64,000 bases of DNA from Mesostigma viride (Eukaryota > Streptophyta > Mesostigmatophyceae > Mesostigmatales > Mesostigmataceae). The notes beneath the pieces are model-generated. The model was not told where the DNA came from and did no database searches. It was given only the letters and a program-made list of their open reading frames with translations. The position numbers were made by a program, and so were the translations under genes. The DNA lies in the NCBI GenBank assembly GCA_009746045.1, contig RPFO01000104.1:1019076-1083075 (forward strand), given 5' to 3'. Positions 21,265 through 33,073 of this stretch are shown here, one piece after another; position 1 is the first letter of the stretch; each line of letters starts with the position of its first letter.

Positions 21265-22320
21265 ATGGCGGCCATCTCTGGTCCCCTGTTAGCCCTGCTC
21301 AAGAAGGATGTCCCTTTGAATGGACTGCAGCATGCCAGCAAGCTTTTGATGTGTTGAAGCAGAAGCTTACCACTGCTCCCTTGTTGGTGGGCCCCAACCC
21401 AGACTTGCCATACCAGGTTAGGTCTGACGCCTCACAGGGTGCTATTGGTGCAGTACTAATGCAAGATCATGGTAAGGGCCCTCAACCAGTGGAATACATG
21501 TCCAGGAGTATGACGTCTGCAGAACGTAACTACCCTGTTCATGAGCAAGAGCTGTTGGGATTGGTGGTGGCCTGTCACAAGTGGGAACACCTACTGAAGG
21601 GGGCCCAGTTTTCTGTGGCCAGCAGCGCCAGAGATGGGCAGGGCAACGAGTCTATTACCCTGATGACTGACCACAGGCCCTTGGTACATGTGTTGGAACA
21701 GACCCGGATGAGTAAGAGGATGGCTGGATGGATGGAGTTCCTGGGGGGGTTTGGACCTTTCTCTGTGAGGTACATTCCTGGTACGCAGAATGTGGTGCCT
21801 GACGCCCTGTCCAGGAGGAGGGATTTGATGGGAAGTTTTCATGAGGACTTGGACATCTGTGCTGCCCTGATTTCTGTGGTAGAGTGTGGAGCCTTGACTA
21901 GAGCTCAGGCCAACAACCAGAAGGTTTCTCAACTGTTGACACCACCTGTAGGGAATAACGGTGGTCCCGTGATGCTCATCGACCAGGGCTCTGTCCCAGA
22001 GTTGACAGGCGTCCAGGAGGGTGTCCAGTCACTGTCTGACAGTCTTAGGAGAAGTCCTGAAGGTGTGGTGCCCACTCCCACAGAGCAGCCAGGTGAGGGA
22101 GGCCCTGCTAGGCGCAGCAGAGGTAGGCCCAGGAAGTGGGTCATGGACCCTGTGTTGGTAGGCCGGTCCAAGGTGTTGGCCTCTCAGGTGATGGCAAGGT
22201 CAAAAGGGCCTATAGCTACTACTGTCTCATCCAAGCAGTTGGTGGCTAGCCCTGGGCAGGAAGAGGAGATGCAGATGCAGCCCCTGGGACCTGACAAGGA
22301 CCTGGTGTTGCCTAACCCTT
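21265..22320 (+). CDS. Ty3-B RNase H and linker
   Basis: RNase H begins in a shifted frame (LLALLKKDVPFEW..) and continues in the ORF from 21351: VRSDASQGAIGAVLMQDHG (Asp), RNYPVHEQELLGLVVACHKWEH (Glu), LMTDHRPLVHVL (Asp) and NVVPDALSRR. A hydrophilic linker follows, with RRSRGRPRKWVMDP, an AT-hook-like RGRPRK, before the integrase zinc domain. The linker is long for a Ty3 RH-IN junction. Confidence 0.8.
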
Positions 22321-23884
22321 TAAATATTTCCCTGCTGGACGTCATCAAGGCCTTCACCAAGACGGAGGACATGGCTACTGCAGCTATCCAGAGGGGCAAC
22401 TTTGGCAATAGACCTGTAGAATACTGGGAGGGCGTTCTGTATGTTCACACTCATGATGCAGAGCACACGGTGACTAGAAAAGTGTATGTGCCTGAGATGG
22501 CCATTCCCACAGTGTTACATTGTTTCCATGACGATGTGACTGCGTGTCATCCTGGTTATGCTAAGCTACTTCATGAGGTGCAGCAGAGGTTTTGGTGGCC
22601 TGGCCTTTATCAGGATGTTAAGGCCTATGTGGATCCTGTGACTCCTGCCAGAGAAATAAGGTCAGGAACCAAGCCACGCCCATTTTCCCATGGCTATGCC
22701 CATTCCCCTGCGCCCTTGGATCAGTGTGACTATGGATTTTATCTGTGGTCTTCCCATGTCAGATGGTGGCAATGACAGGATCCTTGTGGTCATGGACAGG
22801 CTGTCCAGGATGTGCCATCTGATTCCTTGCAATACTCATCTCACCGCTGTACAGTGTGTGATTTGTTTATGAAGGAGATCTACCGTCTGCACGGCATGCC
22901 TAGAGTGATCATCACTGATCAGGACCCCCTTTGGCTGTCAGGGTTTTGGAAGTCATTCTTTGACATCCTAGACACTAAGCTGGCATTCGGTGTGGCATAC
23001 AGGTGTGCCAGTACTGGGGCGGTGGAGAGGATGAACAGAATTGTCAGGGAGTGTCAAAAGCACTATTGTACACACGACAACAAGGACTGGGACAAGAAGA
23101 TACCTTTCATAGAGTTCGCAATCAACAACTCTCCTCTGGCTCCTCACCAGATGTCCCCCTTCGTGATCTGCAATGGCCAGTGTCCCTTGACACCATTCGA
23201 CTTGGAACTGCCTGACAGAGACGCTGAAGGCCCTTTCCAGCGACGTCTTGGTTCAGTCCAGCAGTTGTTGGCTTCCTTCCAGGAGGCTCACAGCATTGTG
23301 GCTACCCAGCTGTTGAGGACACAGGACAAATACCTGACTACGCCTGGCAGCAAACGGTGGCCAGTCATTCCTTTGTAGCTCCTGGGGACTTGGTGTTGCT
23401 GGAAGCCAACAGAGTGCTGCCTGAGAAGGAGCAATGCAGGAAACTGCAACCACTCTGGTTGGGTCCTTACCCAGTGTTGGCAACCTTCCACTATGGTACA
23501 GTGGTCCAGGTCCAAGTGCCTTCTCACTGGAAGCTCAGGAATAATATTTTTCACCTAGCCCAGCTGAAGCTGTACAGGCGCAACACCTTACCAGGCAGAT
23601 TGTCTGCCCCTTTGCCTTATGAATTGGATTCTGAGGGGGAGAAGATCTATGAAGTGGAGCGGTTGTTGGCTCACAGGGTGAAGGGGAAAGGTCGTACCAA
23701 ACAGTTGCAGTTTAAGGTACACTGGAAGGGAGAGCTAGAGGTGACTGCTACGTGGCTGTGGTTGTCTGATCTCACCAACAGTCACTCTGCTGTACTAGAG
23801 TATTGTCAGCGTCATGGTATCACCTTGCCTGAGTGGTATGTCATGGGCTCTGAGCGGTGTGCTCCCCTTCATAGCTCCCAGTGA
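22320..23884 (+). pseudogene. Ty3-B integrase with chromodomain, frameshifted
   Basis: N-terminal zinc domain: HCFHDDVTACHPGYAKLL and RFWWPGLYQDVKAYV. The CxxC pair (GSCDSCQRNKVRN) is present only if the frame changes at about 22632. Catalytic core: SVTMDFICGLPM (Asp, frame 22690-22872), then IITDQDPLWLSGFW (Asp) and GAVERMNRIVREC (Glu) in frame 22812-23378. The C-terminal ORF 23357-23884 has the GPY-like LWLGPYPVLATFHYGTVV and a chromodomain (YEVERLLAHR...QLQFKVHWKGELEVTATWLWLSDL). At least three indels separate these pieces. Confidence 0.85.
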
Positions 23885-23932
23885 GCACTGCTAACACCTC
23901 TTTTTGGTGTTTTGTGTCTGTGGTTGCCAGCC

Positions 23933-25166
23933 ATGGCCGACTCCCATCCGGAGGGGACACCCAGGCCACCTGCACGAACCCAAGAGGACGTGAGGGCTAC
24001 GTATGTCTTTCAGCACGACTACGCTGGCCCCAGAGCCCGGGCCCTTCGATCCAGGAAGACGCTGGGTTTGTGGAAGCCCATTTTCTCAATCTGTTCCAGC
24101 GTATGGTACATGATCAGCAACGGCACGAGCAGCGTCACGGGGCCTTGATAACCAGGTTGATTAATGTGGAGGGTCTGGTTACTCAGATGGCAGAACACTT
24201 GAGGGCTGGGCACATTCCAACTGTGGGTTCTGCTGTGCCTGCAGTTTCTGAGGCTCCAGTAGCTCAGGAGGCTATCCCCACCCCGGTGGTCTCAGTCCCC
24301 TCTCCTACGGAGGCTCCTCCACCCCCTAAGGTGGTGGTACACTTGCCCAGGTCAGCTGTTCCAACAAAACAGGTGGAGCAGTTCTTGGACCACCGTAATT
24401 GTGCTCCTGGACAGTGCGAGTGGTGTAAATCCTTGTACACAGCCATGCAGGCATTGGATCAGACAGTGGTGGAGGAGGGTGAACTAGTACCTGAGGGTAT
24501 GGTAGAGTTGGCCCTTGACTGTCTGCCCCCCAGTCTCTGTGAGATTGGGTCACCTATGGTGGCTTACATTATGCACACCGTCTTTGCAGTGTACCCGTGG
24601 CCTTCGTTTGACATGAGGCCGGTGGAGGGCCAGGACTTGATGGAGGCTCTGCCCAGTGACCTGAGACTCGCCTTTGCAGGGCTCAAGCCAGTTGGATATT
24701 CCCAGACCTACACTGAGCTACTTGAGCAGGCTGTCAAGCAGGGAGAGTTTGACCTTACCCGTCGTCCAACTGCTCTGTGATGTCTTGTTTTCCACGCAAG
24801 GACAGCACAGTCTTTGTGGGGCTGCAGTTACCAAAGTTCCCTAACGAGCTGAGGGCCAGGCTCACACCTTTGAGGGTGCTGGTACCCATCTTGGGCGCCA
24901 GGTGGGGGCCTATCAAGGCCTTTCTACAGCTGTGGTGGGCCTATAGCAGCTGGCTATGTCGCCATAAGACTGCCAGTGGCTGGGTCTTCGATCCCCTCCG
25001 ACAGGCTGTGGTCACTCTGTCCTACCCTGCCCAGTGCAGTAGGTTTTCAGCTGAGTTGGGCAAGGCTGCTGAGACCTGCTTGGATATTCAGGTCAGCAGG
25101 AACTGGCCAGATCTGGTGTCCATGGTGGAGCATTTCCCAGTGTTTGGAACGAGGGGAAGGATATGA
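23933..25166 (+). pseudogene. Ty3-B post-pol ORF (ORF3), unknown function
   Basis: Extra coding region between chromodomain and 3' LTR. Pieces: MADSHPEGTPRPPARTQED (start 23933, out of frame with the next), then a long frame to 24780 with helical EAHFLNLFQRMVHDQQRHE and LINVEGLVTQMAEHLR, a proline-rich linker, and a cysteine-containing segment DHRNCAPGQCEWCKSLY. A last piece runs 24777-25166 (GLQLPKFPNELRARL...). About 400 residues if joined. No transmembrane segment, so not an obvious envelope protein. I do not recognise a family. Confidence 0.45.
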
Positions 25167-25554
25167 AGAAGGGGGATTGGTTCACTCTGTGAAGGGTTCC
25201 AGGATGGTTGGAGATGGGCTGTGGAGTGAGGTGGGGATCCAGAATGGAGGCGACCAGTTCTGATGTCCAGTCCAGATTTCCAGCAATGACAGTTCTGAGT
25301 TCATGGTAGCTTTGCAGTTGTATTATCCAGGCATGGTTGCCTGTGTGTTAGTCACTTGATGACATTTCATCTGTGGGTGAATTTGTCTTATTCAGGGTTG
25401 ACATGATCAGATGGTACTGAGATAGGAGGCCCTTTGGGGATGTAAAAACCCACTTGCTTGTCCCAAGAGGTGGTGGACTTCCTGTTTATGTTGTGTTGTT
25501 TTGTGGAGGTTGTTGTTTTATTCTTCTTGGCTTCTAGGAACTGGGAGTTCCTGT

Positions 25555-25569
25555 CTTGAGGGGGAGATA
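25555..25569 (+). promoter_or_regulatory. Ty3-B polypurine tract
   Basis: Purine-rich run (GAGGGGGAGA then TA) abutting the 3' LTR, the expected plus-strand primer. Confidence 0.7.
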
Positions 25570-26272
25570 TGTAACAACCAAATGTTACATCCAAAGTTTT
25601 CCTACTGTTGAATCTTATTATGAGTTCTTTAGGACAATTATTTGAGAAGTTAGGAGGCTTCGACGTCTGATAGATATTGGGCCTGTTGAGATCTGTCGAA
25701 TCTATTGTTCTACCCTCATTGGTCGTGGCCTGATCCACGTAGGGTACTTTGCATGGTGTTGTTTAGTCAGTCAAAGATTCTCTGCAGTACCGTTGTACCT
25801 GGTGGATTTGGTTCCAGGTCCTTGAGATTTCGTATGTGCTGGCTTTGTGTTGTGTGGAGGATTCGGAGGCTAAGATCTTATCTTGAGTGATCCTCACTTT
25901 TGATTGGTCCTTCCGGGTTAGGGTTGGATGGATGCTGCGTGCACGATGACTTTTATCCTGTTTGGGGCGGCCGTGCATGTGTGCGTACGTGAGAGCTAAA
26001 GCTATGGTGTAATTCAAGGGTTTCCTTGTTTCATCAATCAAACAACCCTTGCCAAAAGTCAACTATAACTTCAACAGATAGTTGACTTGGATATAACTTG
26101 TCTGTTGTGTCTAACAAGGGTGGGGACTCATTCCCTTAACTGTTGAAGATCCATCTTCATTGCTTCTCTGGACGTGAAGTTATCTGTCGCGACTCCAACC
26201 CAGGTATAAAGATCTTTTCACGCTAATGTTGATACTGAGGCTGTTGCAAACACAACATTTTTAGTCGTTACA
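25570..26272 (+). repeat. Ty3-B 3' LTR
   Basis: 703 bp, almost identical to the 5' LTR. It is preceded by a purine run (GAGGGGGAGATA, ending 25569) that fits a polypurine tract. Confidence 0.95.
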
Positions 26273-26468
26273 ATGCCTTGCTTTTCTTTTTATTCGACCG
26301 TGTGCGCCGCCGACCTGGCCCTTTCTCTTTCGTCGAGCCGCGAGGGCGCCCCCTGCCCCTGCGTTGCGGCGTTGCTGCTGCCTCAAAATCGGTGCCTAAC
26401 CACGCAGCGGATGTCTCCTTAAGTCGCCGTGACCGCTGCGCCCCTGATCGTTTGCCGGGATTCGGCAT
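26273..26468 (-). CDS. Mutator-like transposase, N-terminal segment with AT-hook
   Basis: Start of the transposase gene cut off by Ty3-B. It begins MPNPGKRSGAQRSRRLKE and contains RRGRGRPRGS, a good AT-hook (core RGRP) for minor-groove DNA binding, followed by a very basic stretch (GRRRTRSNKKKSK) suited to nuclear import. Upstream of the ATG I see no obvious coding continuation. The frame runs through the target duplication into 16855, so the gene was intact here before the retrotransposon landed. Confidence 0.6.
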
Positions 26469-27694
26469 TTCTTCTTTTTGCGGGCTAGTCTATACTGCAC
26501 GAAAAAAATTCTATCTGTCCTCCGTCGGAATAAAACCTACGTAAATCCCCTACTCATTGGGAAAACGTTTGCGGATAGCCGTGGTCATCTCGCCCGGAAG
26601 GGGCTTGGCACTTCCATCATCATTAAGGGGAGGGTCCCATGGAAATGTATCAAAACTGAAGCCCCCTAATAACTACAGAAATGCAACTGACAACCACTGA
26701 ATGATGTTTGGGGACCATAAACATGATGTTTGGGCATGCATACCACCACTTGTTGGGGGTACTACCCCCAGCCATACACCGGCTATGAGCAAAAAATAGA
26801 AAAAAACGCTGTCCGGGGCACATCTTGCCCAGAACAGTGGGAGAACCAGTTGCATGAAAAAAGTAATACCCATATAAAAATGTCATGGGACATGGTTTCT
26901 ACCTAATTGGATCAACAAAATCAGCACATCCCTTTGAGTTATTAATTTTCGGGCCAAAAATACGCTTTTTTAGGCGGGGCGTCCCCATACACACTCATAC
27001 CACATCAATTAGGCCTGAAAAGCACAAGTCCAATTCTGTCATGACCATAGAAGGCACTGTCAAAGTTTGGTGGCATTCTGAGCTCAGCTGTAGCAGTTAT
27101 TAATTTTGGCAGTTGGCCACCTGTGCAGGCGCTAAGGAAGGCATTAGTGAGTATTAAGCACACTAACACTTCCTATGCCATCCAAAAGGCTCCTGACCAT
27201 GCCCAATTCGACCACAATGTACAAGGAGGTGGCTGGGCACGTCATGTGCCCTTGCCTTACCTCGACATGGGCAACCTGTTGCGTGTGTGCACAACAATGA
27301 GGCAGGTAGCTCTACATGCCTAGCCGACACTTCTAAAGCATATTCCAGGTTTATGGTGTGGGCATCATCCCAAAACCAAGCTCAAACACACCCTAGAAAG
27401 CCATATCCACTAATTGCCCAACAAGGGTAATAACAGACAGTCCACAGAGAAAGCAGAATTATCATCCATGCTGCTTGCCAAGGCTTCTTACCATGGTTAC
27501 CTTGCCTTGCTAGCATATGAATTAGGGCTCTCCCATTTAGTGGGAGAAAGGCCAACAAGACAACGATAATCCCTAACTACGTGCAGTTCCACCCATGCAG
27601 TATGCCCCTCAGAAAAAACACTGCCACCTTTCTTTCCAGCGCAATTGTTTGCCAAGAAACAAACTCAAGATTGTGAGCCTCTAACCACATTATG
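26469..27694. other. Non-coding upstream of the Mutator-like gene
   Basis: Probably holds the transposase promoter next to 26469. It contains the right direct repeat (26650-27140). Nothing recognisable from 27140 to the edge of element X at 27695. Confidence 0.5.
26650..27140 (+). repeat. Right flanking direct repeat around the Mutator-like gene
   Basis: Partner of 14130-14580. Shared anchors include GGGGACCATAAA, GGGGGTACTA, CCATACACCGG, AAAAATAGAAAAA and GGCATTCTGA-like blocks in the same order. Confidence 0.45.
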
Positions 27695-28525
27695 TCCTCT
27701 GTGCATGCTTTCAGGTTCACTTTGTTTGAGAAGGCACCAGAACTTGTTTATTGCAAAATTATATGCTTAAGCCGCTTGCAGGCCTTGGTAGACCGAGAGA
27801 CTGGCAAATTGTGCGCAAGTCCCAGGCGGCTGCCACCATATAACACCCCCAGAGACAACAAACAAACAAACAAACAAAAGAGGGTGGGTGGGTGGGGAAA
27901 ACTGATAAAGCATGCGCCGCCATGTCTTCCTCAATAAATTGGCTGCATTGCATGCGCACGGTGACGAATGCAAGTCCGGTACAGTACTGGCGCGGCGCCC
28001 AGATGCCACTGACCAGTTGTACTACAAAGAACCCACTTGTACTGATTCTTTCGACATTGTACTACGTTTAGTCACTGTCTACTTCAACCCAGGTGGTCAT
28101 ACCACCTCCTAGGCAGGTTGTGCTACACCTGAACGAATCTTTACTAGCCTGAGCTAGTTTGAACTAGTTTGAAGTAGATTGTACTACCCTGTAGTACCAA
28201 TGAAGTACTTTGAACTACATCCAAGTACTTGGAAGCAGTCCAGAGGTCATTTGCAGGGACTTTCACCCTTTCCAGGAGCATTTCTTGCAGATCAGCCATG
28301 AGGCAGCGGCACCGACTCGCACTCCGCTCCCCTTAGTCGCAAATCAGGGAATCCAGATCGTAAGATCAACCATCCTCTGTGCATGCTTTCAGGTTCACTT
28401 TGTTTGAGAAGGCACCAGAACTTGTTTATTGCAAAATTATATGCTTAAGCCGCTTGCAGGCCTTGGTAGACCGAGAGACTGGCAAATTGTGCGCAAGTCC
28501 CAGGCGGCTGCCACCATATAACACC
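27695..28525 (-). repeat. B1-A2-B2 right end of element X (split direct repeats)
   Basis: B2 27695-27847 and B1 28373-28525 are 153-bp direct repeats; A2 27898-28372 lies between them. A 50-bp spacer with (CAAA)n and (GGGT)n separates B2 from A2. This is the A1 - internal - B1A2B2 layout known from PAT/Kangaroo YR elements. B modules contain AATAAACAAG, a likely poly(A) signal. Confidence 0.9.
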
Positions 28526-28566
28526 CGCATCTCCAACCTGGCCATGCCCGGCCGCATCTGGAGTGG

Positions 28567-28790
28567 CTGTAGAGGGGGAAGCCCTAGCTTGGCTGCTAGA
28601 GTGCGCCTCCCCTGCACCTGTCAACGCAGGTACCCGCAGAGCCCTAGTGTATCCACTAGAGTGCGCCCTGCCGGCTCTTTCCAAGGCAGGATACGGTCGA
28701 AGTTGAGCCAAACCGGAAATCAGGATGATGGCGCAACGCCCAAAACCAGCAGGGCCCCAGCGTGTCCACTGGAGTGCGCCCTGCCGACTC
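28567..28790 (-). other. Three 3'-UTR hairpins of element X
   Basis: On the minus strand, hairpins at 28784-28749, 28671-28636 and 28612-28575. Each is a 7-8-bp lower stem, a 5-nt bulge GCACT on the 5' side opposite a single G, and a 5-6-bp upper stem (CCAG../CTAG..) closed by a short loop. The arms covary with copies B, F and H (see findings). Confidence 0.65.
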
Positions 28791-28862
28791 CTCCAACGGA
28801 GCTGCTTCATTTTATATCGCGCCCCCCCAGCCTAGACCGGGGCAGGCGCATCCCCACACTTG

Positions 28863-29024
28863 CTACTGCCAGTGTGAACTCCACTGAGCGGGGGGGAACT
28901 CCTCAGCCAGCAACCACACCCACCGCGGCACTTGCACCGCTAGAGCACGGTGCAGGCCCACGTAGTGGTCCACCGACTTGAACTGGCGCCAACGCCCGCG
29001 CTTCTGGATGTCTGGGAGTGAAAC
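28863..29024 (-). pseudogene. Tyrosine recombinase C-terminus of element X
   Basis: Encodes the end of the recombinase after the TIR-element insertion: SLPDIQKRGRWRQFKSVDHY, containing GRW (position III, Trp for His) and the nucleophile Tyr, then VGLHRALAVQVPRW and a Trp-rich tail. The stop codon is at 28863-28865. It pairs with the rest of the recombinase at 36458-37120. Confidence 0.8.
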
Positions 29025-29700
29025 CCCATGCACACCTGGAATTGTACTCCACCACTAGTACAAATTGACTTTTTTTCAACTTTGTTATTTTGTACCTCTC
29101 TTAGGTCCAAAGGTAGGAGGTAAGTGTCTCATAATGTTTTGACACCGTTGCACCGTTGCACCGTTGCACCATAAAACTACCATTTTATGATTTTGTATGG
29201 TGTCACGAGGTAACCTAACGTCCAATACTATAATGTTATAATGTCCACAAGCACTGCCTAAAGTGGGGTGCCACTGTGCCACCGTTGCACCGTTGCACCG
29301 TTGCACCGTTGCACCGTTGCACCATAAAACTACCATTTTATGATGCTGTATGGTGTCACGAGGTAACATAACGTCCAATACTAATGTTATATTGCCCACA
29401 AGCACTGCCCAACGTGGGATGCCACTGTGCCACCGTGCCACCGTGCCACCGTGCCGGTGCCGTGACATGTCTTGACACACACATTAATCCGAAAACCCAT
29501 TTTCTTCCCCTGGAAATTATTTGGAGAAGGAATAATGGTCAGTTTGACCTCAAATTTGGCACCAAGGTTCCTTATCAGATATCTAATGATGCCATGTGGT
29601 CAAAAAAAATTTTGGGAGTCGGCAGCATGGTAACATGATGACATTTGCTAGCAAAAAATACCGTATTTTCAGCACTTTCTGGCATGTATGCATATATAAA

Positions 29701-30440
29701 GACTCCAAATGAACTCAGTTGGGCCTGGGACTTTGCACATCTTGTAAACACATCCCATGCAGCATGCCCACAAAGTTGCAGGCTGGTTGGATGACAAATA
29801 GGTGACAAATGCTAGCATAAATACCCCCAAAATGCAGTTTTTCATGGTTTTTCAAGGGTTTTATCACACATATGCATACATAATGACTCCAAATGAACTC
29901 AGTTGGAGCTGGAACTTTGCACATGTTCTAAACACATCCCATGCAGCATGCCCACAAAGTTGCAGGCGGGTTGGATGACAAATAGGTGACAAATGCTAGC
30001 ATAAATACCCCCAAAATGCAGTTTTTCATGGTTTTTCAAGGGTTTTATCACACATATGCATAAATAATGACTCCAAATGAACTCAGTTGGAGCTGGAACT
30101 TTGCACATGTTCTAAACACATCCCATGCAGCATGCCCACAAAGTTTCAGGCTGGCTGGATGACAAATAGGTGACAAATGCTAGCATAAATACCCCCAAAA
30201 TGCAGTTTTTCATGGTTTTTCAAGGGTTTTATCACACATATGCATAAATAATGACTCCAAATGAACTCAGTTGGAGCTGGAACTTTGCACATGTTCTAAA
30301 CACATCCCATGCAGCATGCCCACAAAGTTTCAGGCTGGCTGGATGACAAATAGGTGACAAATGCTAGCATAAATACGCCCAAAATGCAGTTTTTCTTGGT
30401 TTTCCAAGGGTTCCAACACATGGGTGCCTATATCAATGAA
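29701..30440 (+). repeat. 184-bp satellite, four units
   Basis: Units start GACTCCAAATGAACTCAG at 29701, 29885, 30069 and 30253, an exact 184-bp spacing. A diverged fifth unit runs on to about 30600. Units share TTGGATGACAAATAGGTGAC-type text. Confidence 0.9.
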
Positions 30441-30804
30441 CTCAGTCAAGCCTAGAAATTTGCACAGCTCATAAAAACATCTATGCTAACTGCCCACAAG
30501 AAATTCAGACTGTTTGCATGACAAATAGGTGACAGATGCTAGCAAACATAGCACAAAAAGTTCCTAGTAATTGTTTTTCCTGGGTTTCATCCCATAGTTG
30601 AATGTCAACCATTCCAGTTTGGGATATATTCTGATCTATATAGTTGGGATATATAGTCAGGTTCCCAACAACACATCTAGATGATATATTATGTGATACT
30701 GCAGGAAGGCAGACTTAGGGGCACACGCCCATGATACAACGTCAACATGTACATCAACAACACACACGTAACTTAGCTAATCATCATAATAAAAAGCACA
30801 CCTT

Positions 30805-31247
<443 letters not shown>

Positions 31248-32570
31248 CCACACCATCCAAGGCTGCCTGCCTCCTGTGTGTCTTCCAGGTCCAGACCAGC
31301 CTGACCTGGTAGTGTCGTCAGCTTGCGAGCGTTCCCACGTGCCTACCTATGTGGCTGGCAACATGCGTAACCCCATTCATGCATGCGTGCATGCACGCAT
31401 GCGACCATATTTGAACATATCTGTCCAGGCCTGCCAAAACATGACCATGCAAAGATACACGCAAACTAGCGTACCAGCGGCAAGCATGTGTGCAAATATA
31501 AACGGCTGTTCGCCTGCCCCTCTGCCTGCACTTCATCCTGCCTGTCAGTATGTCTGCCGACACAGGATGCAGGAGGGAGGCCGCCTTCCACAGGCTAATC
31601 CCACCAAGGAAATGAAATAAAGCGCATAAAAGCAAAGCAACCAACAGCAAGAGGCAAAAGGTTACATAGATGAATGCCACATGCAAGACGTATGGACAAC
31701 ATGACACTCAAGGCGCCATAATACCCTGAGCATCCATAACATTGACGCAGTCAGGTGCGGCAATTTATCAATGCAGGTGTTTGCGGCCGTCGAATCCACG
31801 GCAGCGGTGCCAGACGGAAGGACAGCACACATCCTAGGTCCCGCAAAGAATTTCTTCAGCGGCCACCGACAGCACCGGAAAATAAAATTCCAGCAAGAAA
31901 CGCAACAAAAATAACAAACCCTGACTAGACCTCCATTTTCAACCACCCTATCACCCTAAACCAGAACTGCGGCTCACCAGATGCTCCGGAGGTCAAGCAG
32001 TATCCAGTTTTCACTTACGCACGTTTCCGCAGTATTCTCACGGCATTCCCACCGGCAGCTACCTCGGTCCGCCCCAAAAATGCTGTACGATGGAGCCCAT
32101 GGATGTATCCCGCATTCGACGCCTTTTTGAAGTGATCGCGTCACGTAGGCAGCTGTAGGCACACGATTCACACGATTCCGGATAGCCCAGTTTTTCATTC
32201 TTTGATCATCGCAATCGGTCGCTATATGCATGACTCCAACCTCAGCGTGGAGCGATGCAGACTGAGAAATGTAGCAATTATACACATAAGCACGAGATTT
32301 TTCACAGATTTCTTTCTGAAACGATTGTTTTCGCAGCAAGAATGGGAAATGCCGTCTCCATAGCTCCACGAGCTGACGACCTCGCCATCATACTAATGAA
32401 GTGAGTTGCATGTACTAATTATTCGCGTCGTTAGTGCTTTCGGATCGGATTTGGTCGGGTACGAATTGTCACTAATCAGTATCCGACCAGATTTCTCGGG
32501 TAAACCGTACTAATGAACCGAAAATTGTCACTAATGAGGTGCCGAAATCACTAAGGAAGTGAGCTGACCC
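31248..32570. other. TIR-element body without recognised features
   Basis: A 131-codon minus-strand frame lies at 31974-32369 but shows no domain or repeat support. From about 32390 to 32560 a short CACTAAT-like motif recurs (ACTAATGAAG, CACTAATCAG, CACTAATGAG). Confidence 0.4.
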
Positions 32571-33073
32571 TGTAAAGACCAAATGGTGGTGGCACGGAGT
32601 ACAAAATTAATGGTGGTGGCACGCCGCCATTGTTGTTGTTGTTGTTGTGTCCCACGCCGCACACCGGTGGAGTACAGTTTGGTGGTGGCACGGTGTGCCG
32701 GTGCAACGGTGCAACGGTGCAACGGTGCAACGGTGCAACGGTGCAACGGTGCAACGGTGCAACGGCCAGTGATTGGCCCGTTGCTGATTTTCTGATATGC
32801 AGCCTAGTAAAAATTGGCCGCAAATCTTGTGCCCACGTGCGACCGGACGAATTTGCGGCCAATTTTTATTAGGATGCATGTCAGCAAATCAGCAACGGGC
32901 CAATCACTGGCCGTTGCACCGTTGCACCGTTGCACCGTTGCACCGGCACACCGTGCCACCACCAAATTGTACTCCACCGGTGTGCGGCGTGGGACACAAC
33001 AACAACAACAACAATGGCGGCGTGCCACCACCATTAATTTTGTACTCCGTGCCACCACCATTTGGTCTTTACA
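32571..33073. repeat. ~500-bp palindrome (foldback/MITE-like)
   Basis: Arms begin TGTAAAGACCAAATGG and meet around 32838, with a short loop between two copies of TTTGCGGCCAA-like text. The arms differ mainly in the number of GTGCAACG octamers (about eight left, about four right). They also contain (GTT)n/(AAC)n. It could form a cruciform or a long hairpin RNA. Confidence 0.85.

Larger units (their letters stand above)
16856..26272 (+). mobile_element. Ty3-B: young chromodomain Ty3/gypsy LTR retrotransposon
   Basis: 9,417-bp element with 703-bp LTRs (16856-17558 and 25570-26272), both TGTAAC...GTTACA, flanked by the 5-bp duplication ATGCC (16851-16855 and 26273-26277). It contains gag, PR, RT, RH, IN-chromodomain and a post-pol ORF. 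It sits inside the Mutator-like transposase gene, in the opposite orientation. Comparing the LTRs by eye I found two differences (17124/25838 and 17369/26083), so the insertion is very young even though its coding frames are broken several times. Confidence 0.95.

Noticed and set aside
27695-29024. Separate solo element left of the 7.4-kb TIR insertion
   Set aside because: Its recombinase end continues exactly at 36458 across a 5-bp duplication, so it is part of element X.
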